Assembly (NCBI GenBank): GCA_963724975.1
Contig: CAVRXB010000011.1
Span: forward strand, 248,001-312,000
Length of the DNA: 64,000 bases
Origin: CAIWHR01 sp963724975
GTDB taxonomy: Bacteria > Pseudomonadota > Gammaproteobacteria > Burkholderiales > Casimicrobiaceae
Reading direction: 5' to 3'
Part shown: one piece after another, positions 45,179 to 53,438 of the stretch
Layout: each line of letters begins with the position of its first letter
Position numbering within the stretch: the first letter of the stretch is position 1
Program-made: the position numbers and the translations under genes
Notes under the pieces: generated by a model
What the model was told of the DNA's origin: nothing
Seen by the model: only the letters and a program-made list of their open reading frames with translations
The model's database searches: none

Positions 45179-46594
45179 TCAGAGAATCTTGCCGGGGTTG
45201 AGGAGGGCAGCCGGATCGAGCGTGGCCTTGAGCGCGCGCATGAGATCGAGCTCGACGACGCTCTTGTAGCGAACGAGCTCGTCGCGTTTCTGCTGCCCGA
45301 TGCCGTGCTCGGCGCTGATGCTGCCGTGGTGAGCCGCGACGAGGTCATGGACAATCCGGTTGGCGACCGGCGTGCTCGACAAGAACGTCTCGGGCGCGAC
45401 CTCGGCGGGCGCCGCGAGATTGTAGTGCAGGTTGCCGTCGCCGAGATGGCCGAAGATGACGAATCGTACGCCAGGCAATGTCTTCGCGAGGGCGTTGCCC
45501 GCGGTGTCGAGAAACCGCGGAATCGCCGAGACCGGGAGCGAAATGTCGTGCTTGATGTTCGGGCCATCCCGTTTTTGCGCTTCGGCGATGTTCTCGCGCA
45601 GCGCCCAAAGCGTATGGGCCTGCTCGCCCGACTGCGCGAGCACGACATCGCGCACGATTCCTTCTTGCACTGCGTCGCCAAGCGCACCTTCGAGCTCCGC
45701 GGAGAGAGGCGAATCGGTTGCGCTGTCGTCGCACTGCATAAGCACGTACCAGGGATGCCCGGGAAGGGGATCCGGAAGGGCTGGAAAATAACGGCGCGTC
45801 AACGCAAGCGACGGTCCCGAAATCAGCTCGAAGCCGACTAGACGATCGCCCAGCGCCTGCTTCATCGCGCGGAGGAGGCCGATCGCAGCGGGCACGTCGG
45901 ACAGCGCCGCGAACGCGGTGGCGCGCGTGCGGGGCGCGGGAAAGAGCTTCAGCACCGCGGCGGTGACGATGCCGAGGGTTCCTTCGGCACCGATGAAGAG
46001 TTGCTTCAGATCGTATCCCGTGTTGTCCTTGCGCAATCCGCGCAGCCCGTCCCAGATGCGGCCGTCGGCGAGCACGACCTCGATTCCCAGCGTCAATTCG
46101 CGCGCGTTCCCGAAGCGCAGCACCGCGGTCCCGCCGGCGTTGGTCGACAGATTGCCGCCTATCGTGCAGCTGCCTTCGGCGGCAAGCGAGAGGGGAAACA
46201 TGAGGCCCGCTCCGGTCGCGGCCTCCTGCACTGCTACCAGTGTCGCCCCCGCTTCCGCGGTCAGCGTCGCGTTGTCCGCATCGACGGCGCGAATGCGGTT
46301 CATTCGCGCGAGCGAAATTACAACCGCATCGCTTCCCGGCTCCGGCGTCGCGCCGCCGCATTGCCCGGTATTGCCGCCCTGCGCGACGATGGGTACGCCA
46401 GCGTCGGCGCATGCCCGCACGACCGCCGCGACTTCGTTCGTGCTGCCGGGGCGGACGACAGCCTGCGCAGTGCCATGGAAACGGCCGCGCCAGTCGTTGA
46501 GAAAGGGGGCGATGTCGGCGGGAGTGGTCAGGACCTGCGTGCTACCGACGGCCGCGTCGAGCCGCGCCCGCAGGGTTGCGCGAATGTCCGTCAT
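45179..46594 (-). CDS. FAD-binding oxidoreductase (D-lactate / 2-hydroxyacid dehydrogenase type)
   Basis: A 471-residue flavoprotein of the VAO/PCMH superfamily. The FAD domain (about 40-215) has 'IVAQGGNTGQCGGATPE' and 'EGSCTIGGNLSTNAGG'. The C-terminal cap ends with 'GSISAEHGIGQQKRDEL', the typical motif of D-lactate, D-2-hydroxyglutarate and glycolate dehydrogenases. Start ATG 46594; TATTAT lies 8 bp upstream. The exact 2-hydroxyacid cannot be read from sequence. Confidence 0.88.
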   Translation of the reverse strand: MTDIRATLRARLDAAVGSTQVLTTPADIAPFLNDWRGRFHGTAQAVVRPGSTNEVAAVVRACADAGVPIVAQGGNTGQCGGATPEPGSDAVVISLARMNRIRAVDADNATLTAEAGATLVAVQEAATGAGLMFPLSLAAEGSCTIGGNLSTNAGGTAVLRFGNARELTLGIEVVLADGRIWDGLRGLRKDNTGYDLKQLFIGAEGTLGIVTAAVLKLFPAPRTRATAFAALSDVPAAIGLLRAMKQALGDRLVGFELISGPSLALTRRYFPALPDPLPGHPWYVLMQCDDSATDSPLSAELEGALGDAVQEGIVRDVVLAQSGEQAHTLWALRENIAEAQKRDGPNIKHDISLPVSAIPRFLDTAGNALAKTLPGVRFVIFGHLGDGNLHYNLAAPAEVAPETFLSSTPVANRIVHDLVAAHHGSISAEHGIGQQKRDELVRYKSVVELDLMRALKATLDPAALLNPGKIL

Positions 46595-46642
46595 GAACGA
46601 CGATAATAGCCGATTCTGCCCGCCCGAGGCGTCACTCGGACG

Positions 46643-47056
46643 ATGGCGATTAGGAATCCACCCATGCCAACCACTCCGCCCGATAACCCGCCAGGCCAAC
46701 CGGGTTTTCCCTTCTCGCCACAGGACGCGATGGCGTTCATGCAGAAGATGTGGAATCCGTTCGGCGTGCCGATGCCCGGATTCGCGGTCCCCGGCACCAC
46801 GGGGCCGACGCCAGCGCCTGCAATCGGTGGCTTTCCGTTTCCGAACCCGGCGGCTTTGTTTGCCACACTCGATCCGGCGGAGGTCGAGCGCAAGATCGGC
46901 GAGCTCAAGGTCATCGAAGGATGGTTGCAGATGACGTTGAGCATGATGCAGATGAGCATCAAGACGATGGAATTGCAGAAGGCGTCTCTCGAAGCCATGC
47001 GCGCTCCGCAGCAGCAAGCGGAGGCAAAGCCGACACCCAAGCGTCCAAAGTCCTGA
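46643..47056 (+). CDS. phaM: PhaM-like polyhydroxyalkanoate granule protein
   Basis: A 137-residue protein. 'QKMWNPFGVPMPG' near the N-terminus and a helix 'DPAEVERKIGELKVIEGWLQMTLSMMQMSIKTMELQKASLEAM' (about 78-120) match the PhaM family, which activates PHA synthase and links granules to the nucleoid. A short basic tail ('KPTPKRPKS') could touch DNA, though it is much shorter than in Ralstonia PhaM. ATG 46664 is an alternative start. It is divergent from the FAD oxidase. Confidence 0.75.
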   Translation: MAIRNPPMPTTPPDNPPGQPGFPFSPQDAMAFMQKMWNPFGVPMPGFAVPGTTGPTPAPAIGGFPFPNPAALFATLDPAEVERKIGELKVIEGWLQMTLSMMQMSIKTMELQKASLEAMRAPQQQAEAKPTPKRPKS

Positions 47057-47099
47057 TCCCCGCATGGCCGCGATTGCGGCACAACACTGAAAGGCCCGC

Positions 47100-47750
47100 A
47101 TGAGTCTCGTTCTCTATTACGGTTCCGGTTCCCCCTTCGCATGGCGTGCGCACCTTGCACTCGAGCACAAGACGCTGCCGTACGAACTGAAGGTGCTTTC
47201 GTTTTCGGCCGGTGATACGCGCAAGCCCGAGTTCGTCGCCATCAATCCGCGCCACCGCGTGCCAACGCTGGTCGATGGAAATTTCGTCGTCTACGAGTCG
47301 AACGCGATCGTCGAATATCTGGAGGACGCCTACCCTCGTCACGGTGCCCACCTCTTTCCCGGCGACGCCCGCACACGTGCGACAGTGCGTCGGTTGATCT
47401 CCGAAGTGGACGACTATTTTGAAGAGGCGCTCGACCCCCTCACCACTCAGGCGTTCTCGAAAAAGCCGGACGAGCGCGATCCGAAGGCGATCGCTGCCGC
47501 GCGCCAGGCAGTGATGGACGAGTTTGCCCTTTTCACGCGCTACCTCGCGGGAGATTTCCTCGCCGGCCCGCTGTCGGCCGCCGACTTCGCGTTCTATCCG
47601 CTCGTCGCGTTCGTGAAGCGCTCCGAGATGAAGCTGCCCGATCTCGACGCGGACGGGATGCTCACGCCGGAACTGCGCGCGTGGAAAGCGCGCATGGAAG
47701 AGCTGCCGTTCTACGAAAAAACGATTCCGCCGCATTGGAAGGCGTCGTGA
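47100..47750 (+). CDS. Glutathione S-transferase family protein
   Basis: A 216-residue GST. The thioredoxin-like N-domain has 'YYGSGSPFAWRAHLALEHK' with a candidate catalytic Ser/Tyr, 'NPRHRVPTLVDGNFVVYESNAIVEYLED' with the cis-Pro and glutathione-binding Glu-Ser. The helical C-domain follows. The stop overlaps the start of the YbhB gene. Substrate unknown. Confidence 0.9.
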   Translation: MSLVLYYGSGSPFAWRAHLALEHKTLPYELKVLSFSAGDTRKPEFVAINPRHRVPTLVDGNFVVYESNAIVEYLEDAYPRHGAHLFPGDARTRATVRRLISEVDDYFEEALDPLTTQAFSKKPDERDPKAIAAARQAVMDEFALFTRYLAGDFLAGPLSAADFAFYPLVAFVKRSEMKLPDLDADGMLTPELRAWKARMEELPFYEKTIPPHWKAS

Positions 47751-48376
47751 TTCTTACCACGACCGCTTTTGCGGACGGTGCGCCGATCCGGGCCGAATTC
47801 GCGTTCGGCGCGATCGATCTTGCGACCCACGTCAAGCTTTCGGCCAACCGCAATCCTGATTTTTCCTGGGACGACGTGCCGGCAGGTACGAAATCGCTGG
47901 CTCTCATCTGCCACGACCCGGATGTGCCGTCGCGCGGTGATGACGTCAACAAAGAGGGACGCGTTGTTCCAGCGTCGTTGCCTCGGGTCGATTTTTTCCA
48001 TTGGACGCTGATTGACCTTCCACCCGCAACGCCTCCGCTTGCGCGCGGTGAATTCTCGGACGGCGTCACCGCGCGCGGAAAGCCCGGGCCGCACGCGCCG
48101 CGCGGCGCGCGGCAAGGGATCAACGATTACACCGGGTGGTTCGCGGGCGACCAGGACATGGCCGGCGATTATTTCGGCTACGACGGTCCGTGCCCGCCGT
48201 GGAACGATGCGATCGCCCACCGCTACGTGTTCACGCTATTCGCGCTCGATGTTCCGCGCCTTGGGGTCGACGGCGTGTTCAAGGCCCCGGACGTCAGGAA
48301 AGCGATGGCCGGACACGTGCTGGCGCAAGGCGCGATCACGGGGCGCTACACGCTGAATCCCGATGTAGCGCTATAG
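47747..48376 (+). CDS. YbhB/YbcL family Raf-kinase-inhibitor-like protein
   Basis: A 209-residue PEBP-fold protein. 'SANRNPDFSWDDVPAGTKSLALICHDPDVPSR' and 'VDFFHWTLIDLPP' form the ligand pocket, with 'GPCPPWNDAIAHRYVFTLFALD' later. GTG 47747 overlaps the GST stop. Physiological role in bacteria is unclear. Confidence 0.87.
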   Translation: MILTTTAFADGAPIRAEFAFGAIDLATHVKLSANRNPDFSWDDVPAGTKSLALICHDPDVPSRGDDVNKEGRVVPASLPRVDFFHWTLIDLPPATPPLARGEFSDGVTARGKPGPHAPRGARQGINDYTGWFAGDQDMAGDYFGYDGPCPPWNDAIAHRYVFTLFALDVPRLGVDGVFKAPDVRKAMAGHVLAQGAITGRYTLNPDVAL

Positions 48377-48406
48377 CGTCCATCGAGGGGGACGCTGCGG
48401 CGTCCG

Positions 48407-48886
48407 TCAAAGCGCGCGGAAGCAGCGCCTGCACGAGGTTGCCGAGCGGCTCATCTTGGTTCCGCAATACGGGCACGCCTTCTTCAGCATCGAGCCCCAG
48501 CGCCACGCGCCTAACGCTACCAGGATCAACAGGGAGCCGCCGACGGCGCCCGTCACGACGGTGTTCGTCAGCATCGTACGATCTACGGCGAAAGTCGGGG
48601 GTTCGGGCTCCGGGGGAGGGGGCGGCTTCGGACCGCGACTCACCGCAACCGTCCGTAGTTCTGAGTCTTTGCTCGCCGGGACCGGCTGGTTGCCTGGCTG
48701 CGCCGTGCCGGGTGTCGACCGAGGGCGGGGACCGGCGGCGCTGGGACCATAGCCGTATCGGTTCGCGCAGGCCGTAACGCGAGGATTGTCGGGGTAGCCG
48801 AGACACTCGTCCGGCGCAGCCGAGAGGCTCCCCGACCCCAGGGAAAGCAATGCCGACAGCACCCAACCGAAGCAACGACGTGTCAT
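48407..48886 (-). CDS. Secreted/membrane protein with C-terminal zinc ribbon
   Basis: A 159-residue protein. The signal segment (1-24) is followed by a short Cys-bearing part ('ECLGYPDNPRVTACANRYGYG'), a Pro-rich linker ('PKPPPPPEPEPP'), a membrane helix (about 110-130) and a cytosolic zinc ribbon 'CPYCGTKMSRSATSCRRC'. No named family is recognised. Start at 48886 is chosen because it begins the signal sequence; the upstream in-frame ATG adds 17 residues. Confidence 0.6.
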   Translation of the reverse strand: MTRRCFGWVLSALLSLGSGSLSAAPDECLGYPDNPRVTACANRYGYGPSAAGPRPRSTPGTAQPGNQPVPASKDSELRTVAVSRGPKPPPPPEPEPPTFAVDRTMLTNTVVTGAVGGSLLILVALGAWRWGSMLKKACPYCGTKMSRSATSCRRCFRAL

Positions 48887-49095
48887 GGCGACATCTCTGT
48901 CCAATCGGCAAAACGCGCGCAAGGACGTACCTACCACGGCCTTACGTCAGGTTCGCAGCAATAAGCGCGCCAAAACAGAACGTTCCCCCGGTTTAGCGGA
49001 CGGGCCGTGATGCAGTGCACAAAGGTCACCACGAGAGGGGTCGACAGTCCTACATGGTTATCGGCGGTCTCCTATACCGACCGCGCAAAACCTGG

Positions 49096-49112
49096 CGTCA
49101 TGCTCCATGACG
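49096..49112 (+). repeat. Perfect 17-bp inverted repeat before a small membrane protein
   Basis: CGTCATG-CTC-CATGACG, ending 24 bp before the GTG at 49137. It could be an operator or a leader hairpin. Nothing else was recognised in the gap 48887-49136. Confidence 0.4.
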
Positions 49113-49136
49113 AGGACCGCCAGCAAAGGAGCTATC

Positions 49137-49352
49137 GTGAAGGAAGTGATCCTGGGTTTGCCTGAATTGGCGATGGTGGTGGGCACGCGCGCGATGGCGG
49201 GTGCCGGCATTGGCGTGCTGCTCTCCGACAAGATGACGCCCGAGCAGCGACGCGCCGTGGGATGGACGCTTGTCCTGATTGGGGCCATCACAACGATTCC
49301 GCTCGCGATCCGCGTTTTCAGCAATCGCCGCGACGAGGCACTTAGCAGATAG
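49137..49352 (+). CDS. Small membrane protein, unknown
   Basis: A 71-residue protein with one or two apolar segments ('LPELAMVVGTRAMAGAGIGVLL' and 'GWTLVLIGAITTIPLAIRVF') separated by 'SDKMTPEQRRAV'. GTG 49137 is preferred because AAAGGAG lies 6 bp before it; ATG 49107 is the alternative. It ends 4 bp before the 3' end of the tRNA-Arg gene. No family recognised. Confidence 0.6.
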   Translation: MKEVILGLPELAMVVGTRAMAGAGIGVLLSDKMTPEQRRAVGWTLVLIGAITTIPLAIRVFSNRRDEALSR

Positions 49353-49356
49353 TCCT

Positions 49357-49432
<76 letters not shown>

Positions 49433-49463
49433 GGCTTGCGGTCGATTCTATCGTATTAGGGCG

Positions 49464-50042
49464 CTACGATTCCTGCACGCCTTTCCATCGCGGACACGTG
49501 ATGAGATGGTCGTTCACGAGGCCGGTCGCCTGCATGAACGCGTACATGATCGTCGAGCCCACGAAGCGGAAACCGCGCCGCTTGAGGTCGCGTGACAGCG
49601 CATCCGATTCTGGCGTACTGGCTGGTACCTCGCGCAGCGAGCGCCAGCGGTTGCGGATCGGCTTCCCCCCGACAAACGACCACGCGTAGCGGTCGAAGCT
49701 TCCACATTCGCTCTGCAGTTCGACGAATGCGCGCGCATTGCTCACGCTGCTCTCGATTTTGAGGCGGTTGCGGACGATGCCGGGATTGGTGAGCAGCTTT
49801 TCGATACGACGGGCATCGTAGCGCGCCACACGCGCCGGATCGAATCGCGCGAAGGCGTCGCGATAACTGTCGCGTTTGTTGAGGATCGTCGACCAGCTCA
49901 GCCCGGCTTGCGCGCCTTCGAGAATCAGGAACTCAAAGAACACGCGATCGTCATGGGCCGGCACCCCCCACTCGAGGTCGTGATAGGCAGCGTAGCTGGG
50001 ACTGGCATCGCCCCACGGGCATCGTGCGATCGATTTGGACAT
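49464..50042 (-). CDS. tag: DNA-3-methyladenine glycosylase I
   Basis: A 192-residue base-excision glycosylase of the helix-hairpin-helix-like Tag family. 'RCPWGDASPSYAAYHDLEWGVPAHDD' (8-33), 'LEGAQAGLSWSTILNKR' with the catalytic Glu, and 'GFRFVGSTIMYAFMQATGLVNDH' (about 155-177) are invariant regions. It has Cys and His residues near both ends for the structural zinc ('RCPW', 'DHLITCPRW'). Divergent from aat. Confidence 0.95.
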   Translation of the reverse strand: MSKSIARCPWGDASPSYAAYHDLEWGVPAHDDRVFFEFLILEGAQAGLSWSTILNKRDSYRDAFARFDPARVARYDARRIEKLLTNPGIVRNRLKIESSVSNARAFVELQSECGSFDRYAWSFVGGKPIRNRWRSLREVPASTPESDALSRDLKRRGFRFVGSTIMYAFMQATGLVNDHLITCPRWKGVQES

Positions 50043-50138
50043 GGAATTCTGCAACGGAAAAGAGACAGTCAATTATCGATGGCGCAAGGAGTGGACGGCA
50101 ACGCTGCGGCTTTCGGCATCGCGTGGCAGAATCGCCGC

Positions 50139-50846
50139 GTGATCCCCTGGCTCGGTCCGCGCACGCCTTTCCCGCCCCTTGAGGCGGCGCTGGATGAACC
50201 AAATGGCCTCCTGGCAGCAAGCCCCGAGCTCACACCCGCGCGACTGCTCGACGCCTATCGGCACGGCGTCTTCCCCTGGTACAGCGGCGATCAGCCCGTT
50301 CTGTGGTGGAGCCCCGACCCGAGGATGGTGCTCTTTACCGATGCATTTCACGTGACACGGTCACTGCGCCGGGTGGTGAAGGAAGAACGCTTCACGATCC
50401 GCGCCGACACGGCGTTTCGGGCCGTGATGGAGGGGTGCGCCATGGTGCTGCGCCCAGGACAGTCCGGCACCTGGATTACACCGGCGATTGTCGATGCGTA
50501 CTGCGCGCTGCACGAGCAGGGATATGCGCATTCCGTCGAAGCGTGGCGGCAGGATCTGCTGGTCGGCGGTCTCTACGGCGTGTCGATCGGCCGGATGTTC
50601 TTCGGTGAATCGATGTATGCCGACGAGGCCGATGCCTCGAAAGTGGCGCTGGTTCACCTCGTGGGCATGTTGCGCTCACGCAACTATCCGCTGATCGATT
50701 GCCAGCAGGAAACCCCGCATCTCGCGCGGTTCGGGGCACGGCCAATCCCGCGAAAAGTGTTTGCCGACCATCTGGTGGCATTGGTAAACTCGCCCGCGCC
50801 GGATAGCGCGTGGGTGCCCCTGCCGGCATCGGAGGTACTTGAGTGA
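50139..50846 (+). CDS. aat: Leucyl/phenylalanyl-tRNA-protein transferase
   Basis: A 235-residue N-end-rule enzyme that adds Leu/Phe to N-terminal Lys/Arg of substrates for ClpAP. 'YRHGVFPWYSGDQPVLWWSPDPRMVL' (about 45-70) and 'EGYAHSVE'-like 'EQGYAHSVEAW' are diagnostic. Start GTG 50139, with CAGAAT exactly 6 bp upstream. It is followed by bpt with a 4-bp overlap. Confidence 0.93.
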   Translation: MIPWLGPRTPFPPLEAALDEPNGLLAASPELTPARLLDAYRHGVFPWYSGDQPVLWWSPDPRMVLFTDAFHVTRSLRRVVKEERFTIRADTAFRAVMEGCAMVLRPGQSGTWITPAIVDAYCALHEQGYAHSVEAWRQDLLVGGLYGVSIGRMFFGESMYADEADASKVALVHLVGMLRSRNYPLIDCQQETPHLARFGARPIPRKVFADHLVALVNSPAPDSAWVPLPASEVLE

Positions 50847-51562
50847 CACGTCTTAACGACCTCCCGCTCGCGTCGCTCCAGTTCTATGCGACGGCGCCTT
50901 ATCCGTGCAGCTATCTTCCCGGCCGCGCCGCGCGGTCGCAGGTCGCAACGCCGAGTCATCTGATCGACACGCGTGTGTACAGCGACCTCGTTCAGCAGGG
51001 CTTTCGGCGCAGCGGCGCATTCACCTATCGCCCATATTGCGACCATTGCCGCGCCTGTGTTCCGGTGCGCGTGCCGGTGGCATCCTTCAAGCCGAGTCGA
51101 ACGCAGCGGCGATGCCTGCGCCAGCATGCGGGACTCGACGTCGCGCGGCGCGAACTCGCGTTCAACGCCGAGCACTACGCGCTCTATCTTCGCTACCAGC
51201 GCTTTCGCCACCCCGGCGGCGGAATGGATCACGACAGCCGCGAGCAATACCAACATTTTCTGTTGCAAAGTAACGTCGCGACCGACTTGGTCGAGTTCCG
51301 CGAGCAGGGCGCGCTGCGGATCGTGAGCCTGGTCGACCGGCTCGCCGACGGACTGTCATCGGTCTACACGTTTTTCGACCCCGAGGTTCCCAGGGCCAGC
51401 TACGGGACCTTCAACATCCTGTGGCAGATCGAGCGCTGCCGGGCGCTTGGGCTCGCCCACCTCTACCTTGGCTACTGGATCGCCGAAAGCCGGAAGATGT
51501 CCTACAAAGCGACGTTTCGGCCGATCGAGGGGCTGGTGGAAGGGTCGTGGCGCACGCTATGA
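50843..51562 (+). CDS. bpt: Aspartate/glutamate leucyltransferase (arginyltransferase fold)
   Basis: A 239-residue Bpt/Ate protein that adds Leu to N-terminal Asp/Glu, the partner of Aat in the N-end rule. The Cys pattern 'RPYCDHCRACVPVRVP' (about 57-72), 'HPGGGMDH' and 'YWIAESRKMSYKATFRP' are conserved. In many betaproteobacteria pyrD follows; here a foreign-looking gene follows whose ATG overlaps this stop (ATGA). Confidence 0.93.
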   Translation: MTRLNDLPLASLQFYATAPYPCSYLPGRAARSQVATPSHLIDTRVYSDLVQQGFRRSGAFTYRPYCDHCRACVPVRVPVASFKPSRTQRRCLRQHAGLDVARRELAFNAEHYALYLRYQRFRHPGGGMDHDSREQYQHFLLQSNVATDLVEFREQGALRIVSLVDRLADGLSSVYTFFDPEVPRASYGTFNILWQIERCRALGLAHLYLGYWIAESRKMSYKATFRPIEGLVEGSWRTL

Positions 51563-52350
51563 CGAACCTCGCCCCAAATCGCGATCAATTACCGCCTGAG
51601 GAATTTTCTGAATCGCTCAAGCCGTCAAGGCTATCTAGGGTGAGTTTCTCCGACCAGGCATTCGCTCGAGCTAACGCGGAGTTGAATAGGGCCTCGTCAC
51701 ACCCTCTGATCGCCGCAATGCTCCAGCGCGGAATGAGCCATCGGCAATATGGGGCTTTCCTGTACGACCTCTATCACTTAGTAAAGGATTTCTGCCCGGC
51801 GATGGAAGCGGCCATTCCATTCTGCAACGGACGCTACCCAGTTGTTGCGCAGGCATTGCGCCATAGCATTGCGGAGGAGTCAGGGCACGAACGCTGGGTA
51901 TTGCATGACATCGAGGCGATGGGCTTGGATCCGAACGAGGCCATCGCGGCAAAACCTAGTCCGATGATTCAGGCATGCCTCGCATTCAATCGTCACTACC
52001 CGGCAACGGTGAACCCGTGCGGAGTGCTCGGCATGCTGCTCGCGTTGGAACTCATTGCCGCAACACATGGTAGTCATCTTGCGGTCGCCACTCGGAGCAG
52101 GCTCGGGATAACGCAGAAAGCGGGGTTCGGTTTTCTCGAGTCACACGGCGAGCTCGATCAACAGCATGGCGAGGAGCTTGCTGAATTGTTGAAAAAGGTG
52201 AATGACGAGCCGGCACGCCGGGCGATTGAAAATGCTTCCACCGTCAACATAGAGGCATTCGCGGCGCTAATGGTGCATGCCTTCCACGCGGATCCAACCT
52301 TGCAGCCAGGACGGTTCCGCCGCTGGATGTTGGAGCGCCTCATCTTATGA
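51559..52350 (+). CDS. Heme-oxygenase-like diiron protein (TenA/HDO superfamily)
   Basis: A 263-residue all-helical protein resembling the iron-containing redox enzyme group of the heme-oxygenase-like superfamily. Candidate metal ligands come in the usual helices: His73 and Glu83 ('YHLVKDFCPAMEAA'), Glu107/His110 ('EESGHERW'), Glu164/His170 ('LELIAATHGSH') and His196/Glu198/Asp200/His203 ('SHGELDQQHGEE'). Related diiron enzymes include the fatty-acid decarboxylase UndA and amine/amino-acid oxygenases. It opens the + strand arm of the signal locus, with ATGA overlap to bpt. I infer oxidation of an acyl or amino substrate; no activity can be proved from sequence. Confidence 0.7.
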   Translation: MTNLAPNRDQLPPEEFSESLKPSRLSRVSFSDQAFARANAELNRASSHPLIAAMLQRGMSHRQYGAFLYDLYHLVKDFCPAMEAAIPFCNGRYPVVAQALRHSIAEESGHERWVLHDIEAMGLDPNEAIAAKPSPMIQACLAFNRHYPATVNPCGVLGMLLALELIAATHGSHLAVATRSRLGITQKAGFGFLESHGELDQQHGEELAELLKKVNDEPARRAIENASTVNIEAFAALMVHAFHADPTLQPGRFRRWMLERLIL

Positions 52351-52454
52351 ATATGCGAGGATGCCGCCTCTTCGATGGCCGCGATAAAGGGCTGAATTGC
52401 GTGCAATTTCGAATATTCGTTTCGTCTTCGCAAGCTCTAGACTGCTGAACCCCA

Positions 52455-53438
52455 ATGGATGCCAATGAAGCAACGTGGCGCTCCGTTCGGCTGAACGCAG
52501 CCGACGGAGAAGTATTGGTTGGCCGCTGGTATTGCGCCGCGCCGCCTGCTCCCGAACCTTCAATTGTTGTTGTAATCGTGCCCGGTGGGGGGATTTTGGC
52601 GAAATTCTACGGGCGGCTGGCGCGTTATCTCGCCGAACGTGGCGCTGCCGTACTAACCTTCGATTACCGAGGCATCGGAGAATCGCGGCGCGGAACACTG
52701 AGGGGGTTTCACGCACCTATCGAAGTTTGGGGCCAACTTGACGTGGGAGCGGCGTTGAAGGCGGCCAAATGCAAATATCCAAGCCTTCCGCTTGGTGTCG
52801 TAGCACATAGCATCGGATCCCTAATTCTTGGGGCGGCCAAGGATGCAGATAGTATTTCGAGATTGGTTTTTTTCGCTCCGCATACCGCCTATTTTGGTGA
52901 TTACGGAAGACGCTGGAGATGGCTGCTTTACTTGACTTGGCACGTTTTCATGCCAACAGTGACAAAAATGGTCGGTTACTTTCCGGGGCGGGCATTGAGG
53001 CTGGGTAACGATTTGCCTAAGGGATTTGCAATGGACTGGGCCGGCCGCCGAAAACCCCACCTCATGGGAACCCGGGAACATCGTGAGCGTTTTGCCGCGA
53101 TATTGGCTCAATATGGGCGTGTGCGGGCGCGCGCATTGTCAATTACTGTTGCGGATGACGCGTTCGCGCCCGAGGAGGCGGCGCGCCGGCTTTTGGCAGT
53201 TTACCCAGGCATTTCCGTCGTACATGAGATAGTGTTGCCCGCAGACCTCGGGGCCAAGCGCCTGGGACACATGGCTTTTGTTAGCCGCTTGCACGGTGAG
53301 TATTTTTGGCGGCGCGCGGCGGCATGGTTATTGCAGACAGAGTCGGTCGGTAGAGCCAGTTCCGCCGACTCTGTTGCTGGTGTCCCCCCTTCCGGAACGA
53401 CGGAACGCGCGTCGACTGGCTCCGCCACCCCATCCTAG
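52455..53438 (+). CDS. Alpha/beta hydrolase of the quorum-sensing locus
   Basis: A 327-residue serine hydrolase. Oxyanion/strand region 'VVIVPGGGILAKFYGRLARYLAERG' is followed by the nucleophile elbow 'GVVAHSIGSLILG' (Ser near 117), Asp in 'TVADDAFAPEEA' and His in 'RLGHMAFVS'. It resembles the COG4757-type hydrolases and proteins found beside acyl-processing genes. It lies 104 bp after the diiron gene and ends directly at the ATG of the RpfC-like kinase. Candidate roles are release, activation or turnover of the fatty-acid signal. Confidence 0.75.
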   Translation: MDANEATWRSVRLNAADGEVLVGRWYCAAPPAPEPSIVVVIVPGGGILAKFYGRLARYLAERGAAVLTFDYRGIGESRRGTLRGFHAPIEVWGQLDVGAALKAAKCKYPSLPLGVVAHSIGSLILGAAKDADSISRLVFFAPHTAYFGDYGRRWRWLLYLTWHVFMPTVTKMVGYFPGRALRLGNDLPKGFAMDWAGRRKPHLMGTREHRERFAAILAQYGRVRARALSITVADDAFAPEEAARRLLAVYPGISVVHEIVLPADLGAKRLGHMAFVSRLHGEYFWRRAAAWLLQTESVGRASSADSVAGVPPSGTTERASTGSATPS

